Assembly: GCA_016802295.1 (NCBI GenBank) | Contig: JAESIW010000138.1 | Span: 2,208,897-2,272,896 of the forward strand | DNA from: Brachionus rotundiformis | Lineage: Eukaryota > Rotifera > Eurotatoria > Ploima > Brachionidae | DNA length: 64,000 bases | Direction of reading: 5' to 3' | In this document: piece by piece, positions 1 to 12,637 of the stretch | How the letters are laid out: each line of letters starts with the position of its first letter | Position numbering within the stretch: the first letter of the stretch is position 1 | Notes under the pieces: generated by a model | Told to the model about the DNA's origin: nothing | Database searches by the model: none | Seen by the model: the letters and a program-made list of their open reading frames with translations, nothing else | Position numbers and translations under genes: made by a program

Positions 1-758
1 ACAGATGAATCAGCAATGAGTTTTAATTAAATTTTAAAAATTATTCAAAATTTATTAACTTGGTCTAGATTGGACCTGTTTGCTTTTTGCCAAATGAATA
101 AACTTGATCACAAACTATAATTTCTTAAATTTTTGCCAAAACATAATTTTTAATGAGCTCAAATTGGTTCTTACAAAACTGACCAATTTATTTGATCGAG
201 TGAAAATTTTTGTCCTAAATTTTATCAGAATAAAAAAAGTTCAAGCATTTGCATTTGATTATTTGGCAATTTATCTTCAATCATTTGACTCTGGGAAAAA
301 ATTAAAAATAATTAAACAGAACCTTTTTTTTTAAATTGTATAAATATTTAGTTATAAAACAATTTTCTTATGTGATTAATAAACAAATTTGGTAAAAGTT
401 TTTTCTTTGACTATTTAACTCTTAATGAGTAAACATGCATAATTATGGCCATTTTAAAGCTTATCTATCAGCTAGAATATCTGCAAATAGTGAAGCTGTG
501 ATAACATTTTTTTCAAACTTCCAAAATCACGTTACTTTAATAATAAAAATAATTAAATGTTTTCTAATTTTTCTTAAACTCAAAAAAAAAGATAAAAAAG
601 AGTTTTATTATCTCTTTAAAATTAGATACAAAAAAACTCGATCAGTCTTTTTATTTTATATATAGCCTCATAATTTCTTTGAGTTTTAAGATTTAATTTC
701 AAGCTTTCGACTAAGCGTTAAAAAGTTATCAGATTTTAGGGCAAAGAACCAAGTTAGA
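1..758. other. AT-rich upstream stretch, no supported gene
   Basis: The first 30 bases are open and end in TAA, so they could be the last codons of a gene that begins outside the window, but nothing else supports this. The rest is AT-rich. The small open frames at about 104-334 and 435-665 are lysine, phenylalanine and isoleucine-rich translations of AT-rich DNA with no recognisable domain. A TTTTAG acceptor-like site at 734-739 lies 19 bases before the Rab11 start codon. Confidence 0.5.
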
Positions 759-1640
759 ATGAAGCAAAATGATGATTTTGACATATTGTTTAAAATAGTT
801 CTAATTGGAGACTCAGGCGTTGGCAAAAGTAATCTTTTGACAAGGTTTACCAAAAATGAATTCAATTTTAAATCAACATCAACAATTGGAGTCGAGTTTT
901 CAACTCGGTATATTAACCAAATTAATAAAATATAATTTGTATTTTTTCAAAACTTCAAACTAGAACACTTCAAATTCATGATAAAAAAATAAAAGCCCAA
1001 GTGTGGGACACTGCTGGCCAAGAGCGCTTTAGATCAATTACTTCTGCGTACTTTTTACTTTTTATCTTAAATATGTCACGCTTTTGGTGGTAATTTTTAG
1101 ATTTTACCGAGGAGCAGTGGCAGCACTGCTTGTCTACGACATAACCAAGCGTGAGTCATTTGAAAATGTGGAAAAATGGTACAAAGAATTGCGCCAAAAT
1201 GGCGAAAAAGACATGGTAGTAATCCTTGTTGGCAATAAATGCGACTTGAAGCATCTAAGAGCCATTTCTCAGGAAGAAGCTACAATATTTGCAGGTATTT
1301 GTCTATAAAAATTTAATAAACGATAATTAAAAATATGTTTTATATTTATTTGAAAATTTAGAGTCAAAAAAAATTTCCTTTATAGAAGCGTCAGCTCTCG
1401 AGGCTGTCAATGTCGACACTGCCTTTCAGAATGTTCTAACAGGTTGATTTAGATCAATCTTTGTATGCAATTTAAATGATAGTATTTTTAGATGTTTATA
1501 ACTTGAAAAATAGTGCTGAAAATGAAGCGAAAGAAAAAAAAAGCACCGAATCATCCACCATTGGCAAAAAAGCACCTGAGTCCATTAAACTGGAAAGTAC
1601 TAATATGAATGAATCTAAAGAGAAAAAAAAATGCTGTTAA
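759..1640 (+). CDS. RAB11: Rab11-family small GTPase
   Basis: Small GTPase expected to control recycling-endosome traffic. I read five exons: 759-907, 964-1047, 1101-1294, 1362-1442 and 1492-1640, all with GT-AG introns of 49-67 bases. The product shows the P-loop GDSGVGKS, the switch I segment STIGVEF, the switch II motif WDTAGQERF, the NKCD guanine motif and an EASAL motif equivalent to ETSAL. The phrases SAFYRGAVAALLVYDI and NVDTAFQNVLT are typical of Rab11. The C terminus is lysine-rich and ends in two cysteines, the usual double geranylgeranylation signal of Rab11. Switch II and the effector region look intact, so this should be an active GTPase. A Rab25-like or other Rab11-clade member is possible but less likely. 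Confidence 0.9.
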
Positions 1641-1899
1641 TTTAATATTTTTAATTTTTTATTTTAATGGTAAAAAAAATAATTTTTTCCCAAATGATTA
1701 ATGTCTTTTCAGTCAGACATTTTAAATTAATTAATAAATTGTAAATAAAAATTATTTGAATTATCTACTTGAAATAAAAAAATTAAAAATAAAATTAGTC
1801 AAACATTTTATTTAAATTCTAAGCATATTAAACAAGTTAAATTATATTGACTAGATAGAAAATTATACAATAATTTAAATTTGAAAATAAAATATGTTC

Positions 1900-2389
1900 T
1901 TATTCCATGTAGTGGTAATCCATCGAAACAGATTCAGCAATGTAGCATTTGACAAAATCTTTGCTAAATAGGGAATTCGACAGCAAGCTAATCAAGACAT
2001 AGTCATTGAAATCCTTATTTTCCGGCTTGGGTGACAAGCACTCGTTTGCACACCGTATACTTGGGGTATGCTCTGGGTCCTAGATTATTAAAAAAATTTT
2101 AAATTAATAATCCAAAGTTTTATTTTAATAAAAATGTAATTTAAAATACAGTTTCTTCCGGGATTAAAAGATCTTCGGCGCATCTTCCACAGGCAAGTAT
2201 GCATCGATTGACCTCATCAAAAATGGGATCAAAGTGTCTCTTGTGATTGAACAAAAGCTTAAAATTCGACTTGGTATTTTTTTTGTGTAGCTTGGCCGAT
2301 GGAGCTGAATGAATACCAGTCATTAAAACACCAATAATTATTACAAAGATGGCCAAATGGGCTAATAAACTTATCCTTGTCGAAAACAT
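1900..2389 (-). CDS. Secreted six-cysteine peptide 1, eclosion-hormone-like
   Basis: Two exons, 2150-2389 and 1900-2079, give a 139-residue protein. A hydrophobic signal peptide at about residues 9-28 is followed by a basic stretch and then six cysteines at residues 63, 67, 70, 90, 94 and 124. The spacing is C-x3-C-x2-C-x19-C-x3-C-x29-C. The block CILACGRCAED and the block RCANECL resemble the CIENCAQC and CAESC blocks of insect eclosion hormone (C-x3-C-x2-C-x12-C-x3-C-x10-C); the first five cysteines fit well and the last lies further away. The intron falls in phase 0 between cysteines 3 and 4, as in the paralogue at 5017-5464. A secreted signalling peptide is an inference. Another disulfide-rich secreted family is possible. 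Confidence 0.65.
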
Positions 2390-5016
2390 ATTGTTAATTT
2401 TTTTTATTTTCTAAAAAGTCTGAAAATATTTATAAATTTCTTTAAATAAGTTCCAATATTTGGCAGTGAATTAATAAAGCCTCATTTGAGCTCAATTAAG
2501 TCAAATAATTTTTCCAAAATTTAGGCACAATTTAACAAAATCTAATTTTAAAATTAGTTAAATTGTCTGTTAGTCAATTAAGGACTAATGCTTTGGCAAA
2601 TTGAATTAATTCTTGAAAAACATCTATTTATATACATTCTGTCCATAATATACTTAAATATTTAATCAAGTAAGAAAATCAGCTTTAAAACCATCAGCTA
2701 AATCTCTTTGTTAAATAATTATAATGATAAGGTTATTGATATATAATTTTCTGTAACAATTACAAGATAAGTAATAAATAGCTTATTTAAATTTTGAAAA
2801 AGAAAAAAATATGTTTGTTAAAATCGAAAAAAAAGAGAGCTTTATAAACCGAAAGCTTTTTAATAAAAAAAAAAAGATAATTTATTTAATTTCCTCTCCG
2901 ATACTAGACCCGAAGCTATTTGTATGACTTAAAAAATAATCCTTACATTTATTAGAAATGACAAATCCCCTTGCTTAAAAAAAAAGAAATCATGTTTTTT
3001 TTATCAAAAAACAAATTCTATCATTTATAACTTGTTAAAATTATGTTCACAGTAAATTTATTTTCAAGGTACTCAAGAATTATTTAAAATGATAAAACTT
3101 AAAATCGGCTTTTATAAATGATCAATCAACGCCAAATACTAATGCTGCCTAATCTTAATCTTTGTCTAATAGTTTTTTGTTTAAATCTTGTGTAATTAGA
3201 AATTGAACACATAAAAATAATATTTTAAATTTTTAGAAGTAAAATTAAATAATTTACAATTCAAATTAATATAAAAATGAACTGATTTATTCTACTTGTA
3301 ATCAAAATAATTGCTAAAAAAGAAACAATGATAGAGATTTTATATCTTTTTCCGACTGGGTCCCATTTGAATTCTAAAAAATTCCTCTCTTAAATTTATT
3401 TGAAAAATTATAGATCACTATCTAAAATAAATGCTAATGTTCTTAAACTAATAATTAAATATTCTTAGTTACAATGCAATTTATACACACTTTTAGGATA
3501 ATAGCATACATTTTGGTGGTGACTTGGAATCAAATCTTAAAGATGATAATTAAAATTCACCTTTAAAATTGATTTCGTGCGGCTAAGGAAATTAATTCTT
3601 AAAATAATTTCTTATTCATAATACTCTACGATTGCCATGATAAAGTCATGGTATATTTATAAACATCAAGTACAAATATATCAGCCTTATAATATTTTAA
3701 ATTTCCTTTTAAATTTTATTTCTTTGTTTTGTTTTGAAAAGAATAAAACGTCATTTACTTATTCAATTGATATTTTAATCTTATTATTTTCATTTTTTAT
3801 TAAAAAGCTACCCAAACACGTTTTTATATATCGTTAAAAAATTAATTTTTAGGAACAGTTTTAAAGCAAATGGAGTCTTTGTAATTTTGTTTTGGAAAAA
3901 ATTACTTCTGGTAGCGAATAATTGCAAAAATTAATTTCAATACTCTATTTCATTCTGTTAACAAGTAACTCTGGAAAAAATATAAATATAAACTGTAATT
4001 TTTATATTCAAGTATAAATTTATTGCACTAGATGACAAAAGTCAATTAATTTTAAAGAGATCCTTAATGTTGAAAAAGTGTATTGTTTAGAATATTTAGA
4101 CTTAATTGGTTCAAATGAAATATTAATTAATAAGGTTCCTCATGTACCTACACATCTTTTTAAAATACTTTAAAAATATAATACCAGAAAAAAATTACTT
4201 AATGGGAAATAAATGCCTTTTTATTTCATTTATTTTAAAATTTGATTTGATTAAGGAGCTTTCGGCACATGATTACCAATTTTTTGGCAACAATTTCCTC
4301 ATGAATGTGTGATTAAAATGTTAAAAAAATTGAATTTAATAAATTAATTAGTTGGAATAAAATATTTCTAAGCGGAACTAAATTTTCGGATTTTCAAATT
4401 ATTAAATAATATTTTTTAAAAGATATTAAGATTTTGCGTTTTTTATAAGCAAATAAATGTGTGCTTTTAATATACTAAAATGAATTTAATTTTGATGGCT
4501 ACACTAAATCATATCATGACAGCTTTTTCCAACTATCATTAAATCAATTTTCTATTTTGATTCTCTTGTATAAATTTTTATTGATTCAAAAAAGATCTTT
4601 CAAATAAAATAATTTTTCAAAATTTTAAATGTATAAAATATAAAAAACTAATTATTATTCTATATTTAGTAATTGTAATTCAAAATTAAAATAAATAAAT
4701 AAATATATCTTTGTAACATGAAAATTTGAGTGCATTTTTGTTATCAAATTTGTTGAGAATTGATTCTGAATTGCCCAATAGTGACCAAAAAACAAAACCA
4801 TCAGTTCGCGTCAACGCGCTCATAAAGCACTCCTTTAGACTGGTTCGATTCTTTAAGCTTTCAGATGAGAGGCGCATTTATTTTACATTTTTTTAATAGT
4901 AAATTTAATTGAAATTTATTTATAATTATAAAATTTTATTAAATTAAAAAAATATCTAAATTGGTGTCATTTTTTTACCAAAAAATATTTTAAGTTTTAA
5001 TTGTTTAAAAAATTGT
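2390..5016. other. Gene-free AT-rich interval between the two peptide genes
   Basis: I found no convincing exon, tRNA or conserved protein segment. The open frame at about 3637-3837 is AT-rich translation only. The sole structured item is copy 1 of a dispersed repeat near 4704-4888, listed separately. Confidence 0.5.
4704..4888. repeat. Dispersed repeat, copy 1 (partner at 7358-7572)
   Basis: This stretch matches 7358-7572 in the same orientation at roughly 85 percent by eye. The most conserved parts are the segment holding TTGCCCAATAGTGACCAAAA and the segment holding GGTTCGATTCTTTAAG. Copy 1 lacks about 40 bases present in copy 2. Both strands are open in both copies, so coding potential cannot be judged from openness. 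It may be a remnant of a transposable element. Confidence 0.6.
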
Positions 5017-5464
5017 TTAGTAGTAGTCATGGCTGAGAGTGTGATCAATCAAGCACTTTGCATACGGCTTGGTCAGCTTTCTTCTTGAAAAATCGTAGAT
5101 TAGATCCCTCAAGTCAGGCGAGACTAAACACGTATTAGCACACGTGACAGTGACCGGGGTATCACTTACCTAAATAAAGTTTTTATAAAAATAAAATGCT
5201 CAAATTAAGTTTTTTATTTCTTACACTCTCATCTTTGAAGTAAATGTCACCATTGGCACACTTTACACATCCCATGATACAATAGTTTATTTCGTTTATT
5301 TCCTTTTGTCCAAGAGGTCTCTGTATTGGCTCTTCCACTTGATTCTCTTGGACTGGCTGCTGGTGGCTGCGATCGAGTTTGTATCCATAAGAGCCCGGCA
5401 CAAGACTAATTAGGACAATAACTGACAAGCTCAAACCAAATGCTATCTTGATGAGTCGACACAT
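5017..5464 (-). CDS. Secreted six-cysteine peptide 2, eclosion-hormone-like
   Basis: Two exons, 5225-5464 and 5017-5169, joined by a 55-base intron, give a 130-residue protein. A signal peptide spans about residues 6-27 (hydrophobic core, then GSYG). A glutamine and glutamate-rich spacer follows, then cysteines at 62, 66, 69, 90, 94 and 119: C-x3-C-x2-C-x20-C-x3-C-x24-C. It shares with its neighbour the pattern N-x-C-I-x2-C-x2-C-A, the block CANxCL, a KC-[YL]-I motif and a DYxY-like tail, and the intron sits at the same place and phase. The two are clear paralogues, about 2.6 kb apart on the same strand. The framework resembles eclosion hormone; function is inferred. Confidence 0.68.
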
Positions 5465-6927
5465 TTTAATTTCAATCCAAATATTTCTATAAAAACTGTA
5501 GAATATTTATCTTGGATATTTTTAATATTATATATATATATATATTCATATATGAACGCCTTTTCCTTAAGCCGTATTAAAGCTAATTAATTTGGTTTTG
5601 TGCGGATTTTCCACTGAATGCTGATGCACAATAGGGAAAATTTTCCATTAAGGTTCTTAAATGCTGATATTAAAAAAAATGCAAATAAAATTAGCTATCA
5701 ATTCTTTGGCTAAAAAGAAAAGCCTAATTAAAAAAAATTAATCCATGATTAATTATTTAATTTAAAATGAGAAAACGGGCGCCAAACCACGTAATTGCCA
5801 CAACAGTGAAAAACTGATGAGAAAATGTTGACTGAAGTATGCTGCTTTTATACACCTAAATCATTCACTTATAAAAAAAATCTCAAGTGCTCTTTAAGCT
5901 TTTTAAGTTTTATTGAATTATTTTAATTAAAGATAAGTGAAATTTATCATCTTGAAAGACTAAAAATTAAAATTCTTAAATTTATATTCAATTCAATTAG
6001 TTAAACAGGAATTTGTCTCTTGATAGATAAAATTTATTAAGCATCTAAGAATTGAGTGGCCGTAGAAAAATTTTAAATTAGGATTTTTATCTTCAGACTA
6101 AAATTCGGCTACAGATCGGAATCTTATATATAGTTGATTACCTAATTAGTATAAGCAGATTTAAAATTGTTCATGTTTTGTGAAACCAAATTGTTGGCAT
6201 TGACGACATTCGCTTAACAAAAGATTCACTTAATTGTGGAAATCCATTACCATGTAAATACCTAATTTTGAGTTTATGGAAATAAAATTTTAATGTATTA
6301 AAAAGAATATTTATTCCAGTTTATTAAACCCGAGGGCAAATTGTTTAATTACAATGTTTAAAAGTAAAAAAAAAAAGCTTCAATTCTTCTTAATTGCTCA
6401 AAATTACGCTATTATCTGAAAATATAAAAAAAATTCCACCTTCATAGATTAAAATAAAATTTTTAATTATTCTTTTTATATTTAAAAAATTGAATTATCT
6501 CTGCGGTAATGGTGTGATTTTAAATCATCCGCTAACGCGGAAATTAAATTTAACCTATTGCGAGTATTCAAATACACCTATTATTCATTAATTAAAAATT
6601 TGAATAAATATTTGAATAAATACAATTTTTTAGCTATACATTTTATTAAGATCTATCGATTTTTATTCCAATCATTATTTTGAACTTACCTTTTAAAAGA
6701 AAAAATTAAAATTGTTATTTTCCTTGAAAAGCTGGATTAAATTCCAAGGTCTGGCTTAATTAATAAAATTTAATTAAAATCTATTTTAATAAGACTCAAT
6801 TTGATGCTTTAATTTAAATTTTAAATGCGCGCTTTGAATTAAAAAAGTCTCTCCTCGAGCCATTTTTAGACATTTAAAATCAAACTATTTTAGTCCTGAT
6901 CCAAAAATTTATTTTCTGATTCCAAAT
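5465..6927. other. Intergenic, with a short TA repeat
   Basis: No gene is supported here. A (TA)n microsatellite lies at about 5528-5545, immediately upstream of the second peptide gene and possibly within its promoter. The remainder is AT-rich single-copy-looking sequence. Confidence 0.5.
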
Positions 6928-9900
6928 ATGTCCAAACGGAGAGACAAAGAGAACCTGCCAAATGAAATCAGCTCTAAAAAGTCCAAACTTGAGCGCCCAA
7001 TTCGTGCAAAGCCTCAATCAGTGACACTACAAGAGACTTGGTACAAGAAAATTTTGCTTAAAATTGAGTCCGAACCACTAAATTCTTCCCAACTCTCTGA
7101 AATGTAGTTAATTGATTAATTTTTTAGTTATCTAAATGAGAATATTAAATTTAAGTATAAATACAATAACAAGAAGTAGCGCTTTAGTAAATGAGGACAG
7201 CTTAATAGCAGTTTTCAAACAAATAATTAAAAAAAATCAGTAATTAATTAATTAAAAAAAACAAATTAGTATTTTTTTTGATTGCTATTTTGAACCAGGT
7301 TCCATTCGGACATGTTTTTGAGTTTACTTGACCAATTGAAAAATGAATTTCTATCTAAATACAAAAATTTGAATGCATTTTTGTTATCAAGTTTGATGAA
7401 AATTGGTACTGAGTTGCCCAATAGTGACCAAAAATCAAAACCATCAGTGCACTTGGAAACCAAAGCTTTCAAATTTCGACCAGTTCACTTCAACGCGCTC
7501 ATAAAGCACTCTTTTAGACTGGTTCGATTCTTTAAGTTTCCAGATGAGAGCCATATTTATTTTAAATTTTTCAAAATTTTTATTTGTGTCAACAGTTCGA
7601 ATCCAAATTATATGTAATTATATAATTATTAAATTGTAATTAGTACTAATTTAAAAATTAATTTAGTAAAGAAAAATCATTGTACACCTCTGCAGAAAGA
7701 TGTTTGATTCAAGAGCTTAGCAACCGCTTGGAAATGGACAAATCAGGCTCGATTAGCACAGAGGTCTTGAAAGCCTTCAAGCAACTTTTAGAAAAATTTC
7801 CAATTCAATGTTTGGATAGCAATTTTTTGACCAAACTGTACTTTTCTATCATAACTTTAATGAAAAATGATAAAATAGAAAAAGTAAAATCAAAGATAAT
7901 TTTAATTCATTTTTAATTGTATTTAAAGATGAGCGATGAGCTGATTCGATTTTTATCATATATATTTGAGATAGAGCTAGAGTCAAGAAAGTCAAAAATG
8001 GTCCAAAAATGTCTCATCAAACCAATTGATATGAAAAACTTGCTTTTCATGTTTAACATTAATCTATTGACTACATTGGTTCCTTATGAAGTGCTCAATA
8101 TAAAGCTAATGTCTTTCTGTCATAAAATATTGGAACAATTTGGTGCATATATCAACAAGTACTTTGAAGAACCGAGAACTGTTAATGAAAGCTTTAGTCT
8201 ATTTGTATCCAAAATATTCAGGGAAATTTTCATGGTAAGGGAAAATTTATTATTTTTAATAAAAGATAGTATTTATTTTTTAATCAAATCATTTTATGAT
8301 ATTTTCAATTAATTTTGTTTTATTTTTGAAATGAAAATTTTAATTTCCTCGAAAAAGCGTAGAAATGTAATTTTTTACGAAGGAATTCTGATAAGCAAAG
8401 TTATAATCTAAAATGAATAATGAAATTAATAATAAATATTTTAATTAAAAAAATCATTATAATTAAGCAAAGGCTTTGAAGGATTTAGAAGGAACTTTAA
8501 AAGGAAGTACGTGTAATCCTTATGATGCGATAAAAATTTTAATTAACCCAAAACGAATAAATGTTTGTTTATTCTGGTTTAATTAGCACATTTGTCTATG
8601 AAGGTTTCCTTTCTTATTAAATCATTAATTGAAAAACGAATTCAAAAATTAAATTTTTTATTTTTAGATTTTTTTTTGATATTTAAAAATAGTACAGATA
8701 ATTATTTTTCTTAAAAAATAAATAACTATTAAAAAGAATAGTACCCTTTTGCCAAATTAAGTTTATATAAATATGATAAAATGATCAAAAACCTAGAAAT
8801 TAATAAAATAAAATAAAATAAAAACCTATTTGGTTATTAAATTGTGATCAAATTTAAATTGAAATTATAAAACTTTTGATTTAATTTATAAACAAAATAA
8901 TCTATTATTTTCAAGAATACAAATTTCCTAAAAGAAAAAATGATTGAAAATTTGTTGACCAAAACCAAGTTAAACTTTGAAGTCTACATATCCCAGTTGG
9001 ACATTTTATTAAATTCAAGCAATTCAAATATTCTAAAAATAAGTGAGCAAGAAAGATCAAGTATATTAAAAAAATTGGTCACCATTCTTTGTGGCTCATC
9101 AAAAAACAGTGGTTTATTTAGCACTGTTGAACCAAATCAATTCTTGGAAATACTTAGAGTATTTCGAAAATTCTTCTACTTGGAATCAAAAAAAGATAGT
9201 GGAAAAACAATTATGAACAACTTTGTCACTTTCTTGGGCACTGATTCCAAGAACAACAATTGTTTACTAAGAGAAAAGAGTCTCCTAGGCTTAACCACGC
9301 TTCTTGCCGAGCTAAACCGAAATCAGTTCAACTCATCAGGCGATATTTCACACCAGAGCTGCATCGAAGCTAACTTAACAATTTCTCTAAAAATCATAGA
9401 CCATTTGCAAAAGCATCTAAACACATTTGAAAAAAGTCCCAGAATAAAATCCAAGATTTACCAAGCCATGGCCGGCATTCTCAAAGTTTTCGATGAAAAA
9501 TCAAATCACATAAATCGGCACCATAACCAATTGATAAGCTCAATTGGATATTTTTTCCATAATCAATTGGATAAATACATGATCAGAACATCGGACCGTG
9601 CCTACTTTAATCTAAAGAAATGCTTTAATCTAACCAATTTGAAACTGATCGAACCAATAGATGTCTTATTGCACTGTGCTGATTTATATTCAACCAAAGC
9701 TCTTAAACTTATAAACTCTGGTATAATAGGCCATCGTATTTTGAACGAAATTCAAAATCAAGTCAAACTACTACAAAAGTACTACTTGGAAAGTGAATCA
9801 AAAGTTTTGTTCAATATTTATAAGTACCAATTATTGGATAGAATAAAACTACAGAGCTCGCCTGCCAAATACATGAAGACCATACATCAGCTGATTTTTG

Positions 9901-12121
9901 GCTTTATTGATGTCATGCTTGAGCATTCAATAAATACCGAGAACTTCAGTGACTTGGCTACAATTTTGAAGAAATATGAGTCAACTTCCAATTTAATAAG
10001 TTCAGAGATAGAGAATTTGTTATCTAATGTGAAAAAAGATCAAGTTAACGAGAACGCCGGAGGGGGATACAAGCGAAAAATTGAGGCTAGTAGCTCGACT
10101 GGTAAAAAGAAAGCTAAAAAGGCTTCTGGGTCTAGTTCGTCTGAGCTAAGTGACAAAGAGAATGAGAATGCCACAAAAACAAGCTTGAGAATTGGACGAG
10201 AAATTTTACAGGATGTTTCCAATAGAACTGGTTCAAATTTAAGCCTAAACAAGCCTGTTAAGTCAGTTGTTTTAAATCTAACCTTTGCCAATTTACAATT
10301 TGAGCATGTACCACGTATTTCATTTGCGTGCTGCAAAAAAATGGTTCAAATGTATCTTGGATGTCATGAGGAAAGTGTTTTCAAGAACAAAGACACCATT
10401 AGTTTGGGAATTTTGACCGAGCTGTTGACCAATGATACTTTTGTCGAATTTTTAATTAAAGTTATGGAAACAAAATTGGAAAGCTTAAATAGCGAAAAAG
10501 ATAGATATGATCCAAACGATTTTAATGATGAAGAAATATTTGATTTTTTAAGTTCATTATGGGTGCCATTGTGTCAAAGAGTTAATGGTAATTTGACCAC
10601 AACAAAGAGTGTTTATAAAAATATTGGACAAATGTATGGAATTGGCTTTTTGAGCAAGTATCTTCGCTTTATTGAATGCTTACAGTTAATTTGGAAACTG
10701 TGCTCCAAAGAGTACAGATCTTTGAGAGTAGAACTAATTAAAAAAGAGAGTATGTTTTTTTTTTTTATTAGAAAGATTAAATTAAAATTAAAAAAAAATT
10801 AAAGGAAAATGTTATGCAAATAATTCATTTTTTGAAATAGAAAATCGGTCCAAAATTACTGACTTCTATTGGGAATTTGTTCAGAATTGTCTGGTAAATT
10901 TAACTATTTAATTAATGAAATAAAATTCTAAATAATCAAATTATTTAAAGAGAACCATAAAATGTCACTTGAATCCTACTTTTACCACACAATTATTATC
11001 CAATAAGTGCGCAATGGCATTATTAAGTCTTATATCAGATATGGTTTTAGATGTAGCCTTGAAGCAGCAATATTACGATTATTTGTCACAATTTTTGTAC
11101 AATTTGGCCGATAACCGCATATCAGCAGATATAGATTTTGGTCTTAGTTTGGTCAATTTCATGACAGCAATTTCAGCATGCTCAAGTACCCAAGTAGTTT
11201 TATTGAAAAATTTGGCAATGGACTATTCTAGCATTCGATATTTGGATTTTTCTGACGAATCCGAAGCTGATAAAAACTTAATTGATGAGAAAACTTCTCA
11301 GTTTAGTTTCTACAATTGTTCGCATAGCTTCATAAGATATCAAATTCTAATTAATGATAAACTGATTCATTTATTCAATCATTTAAAATGGTGCATGTCC
11401 AAAGCAGCCTCTCTTGATCCTAGTGTCTTGCTCCTTAGCGTCAATAGTCAAATAGACTGTGTCATCTTGGCCATAAGCTACTTTCTCAAGTCCGTTTTTG
11501 ACGCAGCCACAGCCAAAGTTAATTTTGAATTAATGGTTCACTTTTACCAATTTATGACTTTTTACATAAAATCTGTAATTCTATGCGTAATTAAACTCAT
11601 TTACTTGTCTTGATTAGTTTATTTTTAAGGACTTAATTCGTGGTCTGAGTTTGGACGGACTCTTGTTGACCAAGGATTTAATTGATCGCATGCATTTCTT
11701 CCTGCAGTCGAATCTTACTCAACACTTAAATAGAATTAATGTAAGATCTTAATTATTAAAAGTTTAAGTGTGTAATTATTTATTTTAGGACTTAGTAATT
11801 GAAGAGTATCAGGAAGACTTCAACCAAAAGTATCAAATCATAAATGTAAAATAGAGTATAGAAAATTTTATTAATTAAATTTAAATTTTATTTTTGAAGA
11901 TAATCAAGCACAAAGAAAATATCGAGATATTGGTAAATGCGATTGATGAATTCGAAAAAGAATTGGTCAACTTAAATTCAGCTACAAACATGGACACAAA
12001 ACTAATTGAGAATTATAAAACTTTTGTATCTAGTTTGAAAATTACAATTAAAAGCAAAGCTGCCAGATTTGTGTCAGCATTGGAAATAGATCAAATCTTA
12101 AATGATATAAATGCAGATTAA
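6928..12121 (+). CDS. FANCI: FANCI, Fanconi anaemia ID2-complex subunit
   Basis: FANCI partners with FANCD2 in the clamp that is monoubiquitinated during DNA interstrand cross-link repair. I read eleven exons: 6928-7103, 7128-7154, 7180-7239, 7667-7883, 7929-8234, 8916-10749, 10841-10893, 10951-11574, 11630-11740, 11789-11845 and 11900-12121. The phases agree and give about 1,228 residues, against about 1,330 in human. The segment around CLLREKSLLGLTTLL matches the region holding the ubiquitinated lysine of FANCI (human context LDARKSAVAGF), with the lysine kept. The phrase KLIEPIDVLLHCAD matches human LQEPLDYLLCC, and the C-terminal IEILVNAIDEFEKELVNL matches the human IPNLIFAIEQYEKFLIHL region. 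The N terminus is basic and divergent. A 427-base intron (7240-7666) carries copy 2 of a dispersed repeat, and a 681-base intron precedes exon 6. The first three short exons are the least certain. Confidence 0.85.
7358..7572. repeat. Dispersed repeat, copy 2, inside a FANCI intron
   Basis: Same-orientation match to 4704-4888. This copy is fuller, with about 40 extra bases in the middle. It explains why the fourth FANCI intron is much longer than its neighbours. A GGTTCGATTC segment looks like a tRNA B box, which would suit a tRNA-derived SINE, but I see no convincing A box. Confidence 0.6.
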
Positions 12122-12637
12122 TTGATTGTATATTTAATTTAAATCCGAAAATAGTGTGTTTTTTTTTGTTGTTGTTTATCTTTTTGTTAATATAAAAATC
12201 AAATTTCGATTAATGATAAATGCTTTTTAAGATTATTTTAAAATTTAATCCGTTAATTATCTTGTTAATATTGTTCTAAATGGTTTAATTAAAGTCGCCA
12301 AACCAAAAAAAATTGTTGCTTTATAAATTAAATAAATTTTGTTAACATTATTTTATTTTTAATAATTTAAATTTTAAACAAAAATATGGGAAAATGTGAA
12401 AGATAATTTTGATTATAGAATAAGATGGTATAGTAAAGTATTTTTTTCAAAAGAATCCAATTTTAAAAACAATGCATCTAAATTTTCATATACTCACACG
12501 GTGATGAAATAAAATTTAGATTAAAATTTAAATTTGCAGTTTGGCAAATTATTTTTTTGAAAATGAGTTTTCTCCAAGCAGTTTAAGCATGGTTTTTTAA
12601 GAATTGCTCTTTTTTAATTTTAGATAATTGGACTAGA
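12122..12637. other. Intergenic spacer FANCI-PSME3
   Basis: AT-rich, with no exon or RNA gene seen. It ends with a TTTTAG acceptor-like site (12618-12623) that lies 14 bases before the PSME3 start codon. Confidence 0.5.

Noticed and set aside
3637..3837. Small hydrophobic frame between the peptide genes
   Set aside because: Its composition is that of random AT-rich DNA (F, I, L, K, N, Y), with no supporting feature.
1900..5464. The peptide pair as crustacean-hyperglycaemic-hormone-type peptides
   Set aside because: These also have six cysteines, but their spacing does not show the C-x3-C-x2-C cluster followed by C-x3-C seen here.
5810..5850. Hammerhead-like CTGATGAG near 5815
   Set aside because: No pairing stems or downstream GAAA core could be found.
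7312..7617. A 101-codon protein in the FANCI intron
   Set aside because: It lies within the dispersed repeat, which is open on both strands, and FANCI reads through across it as an intron.
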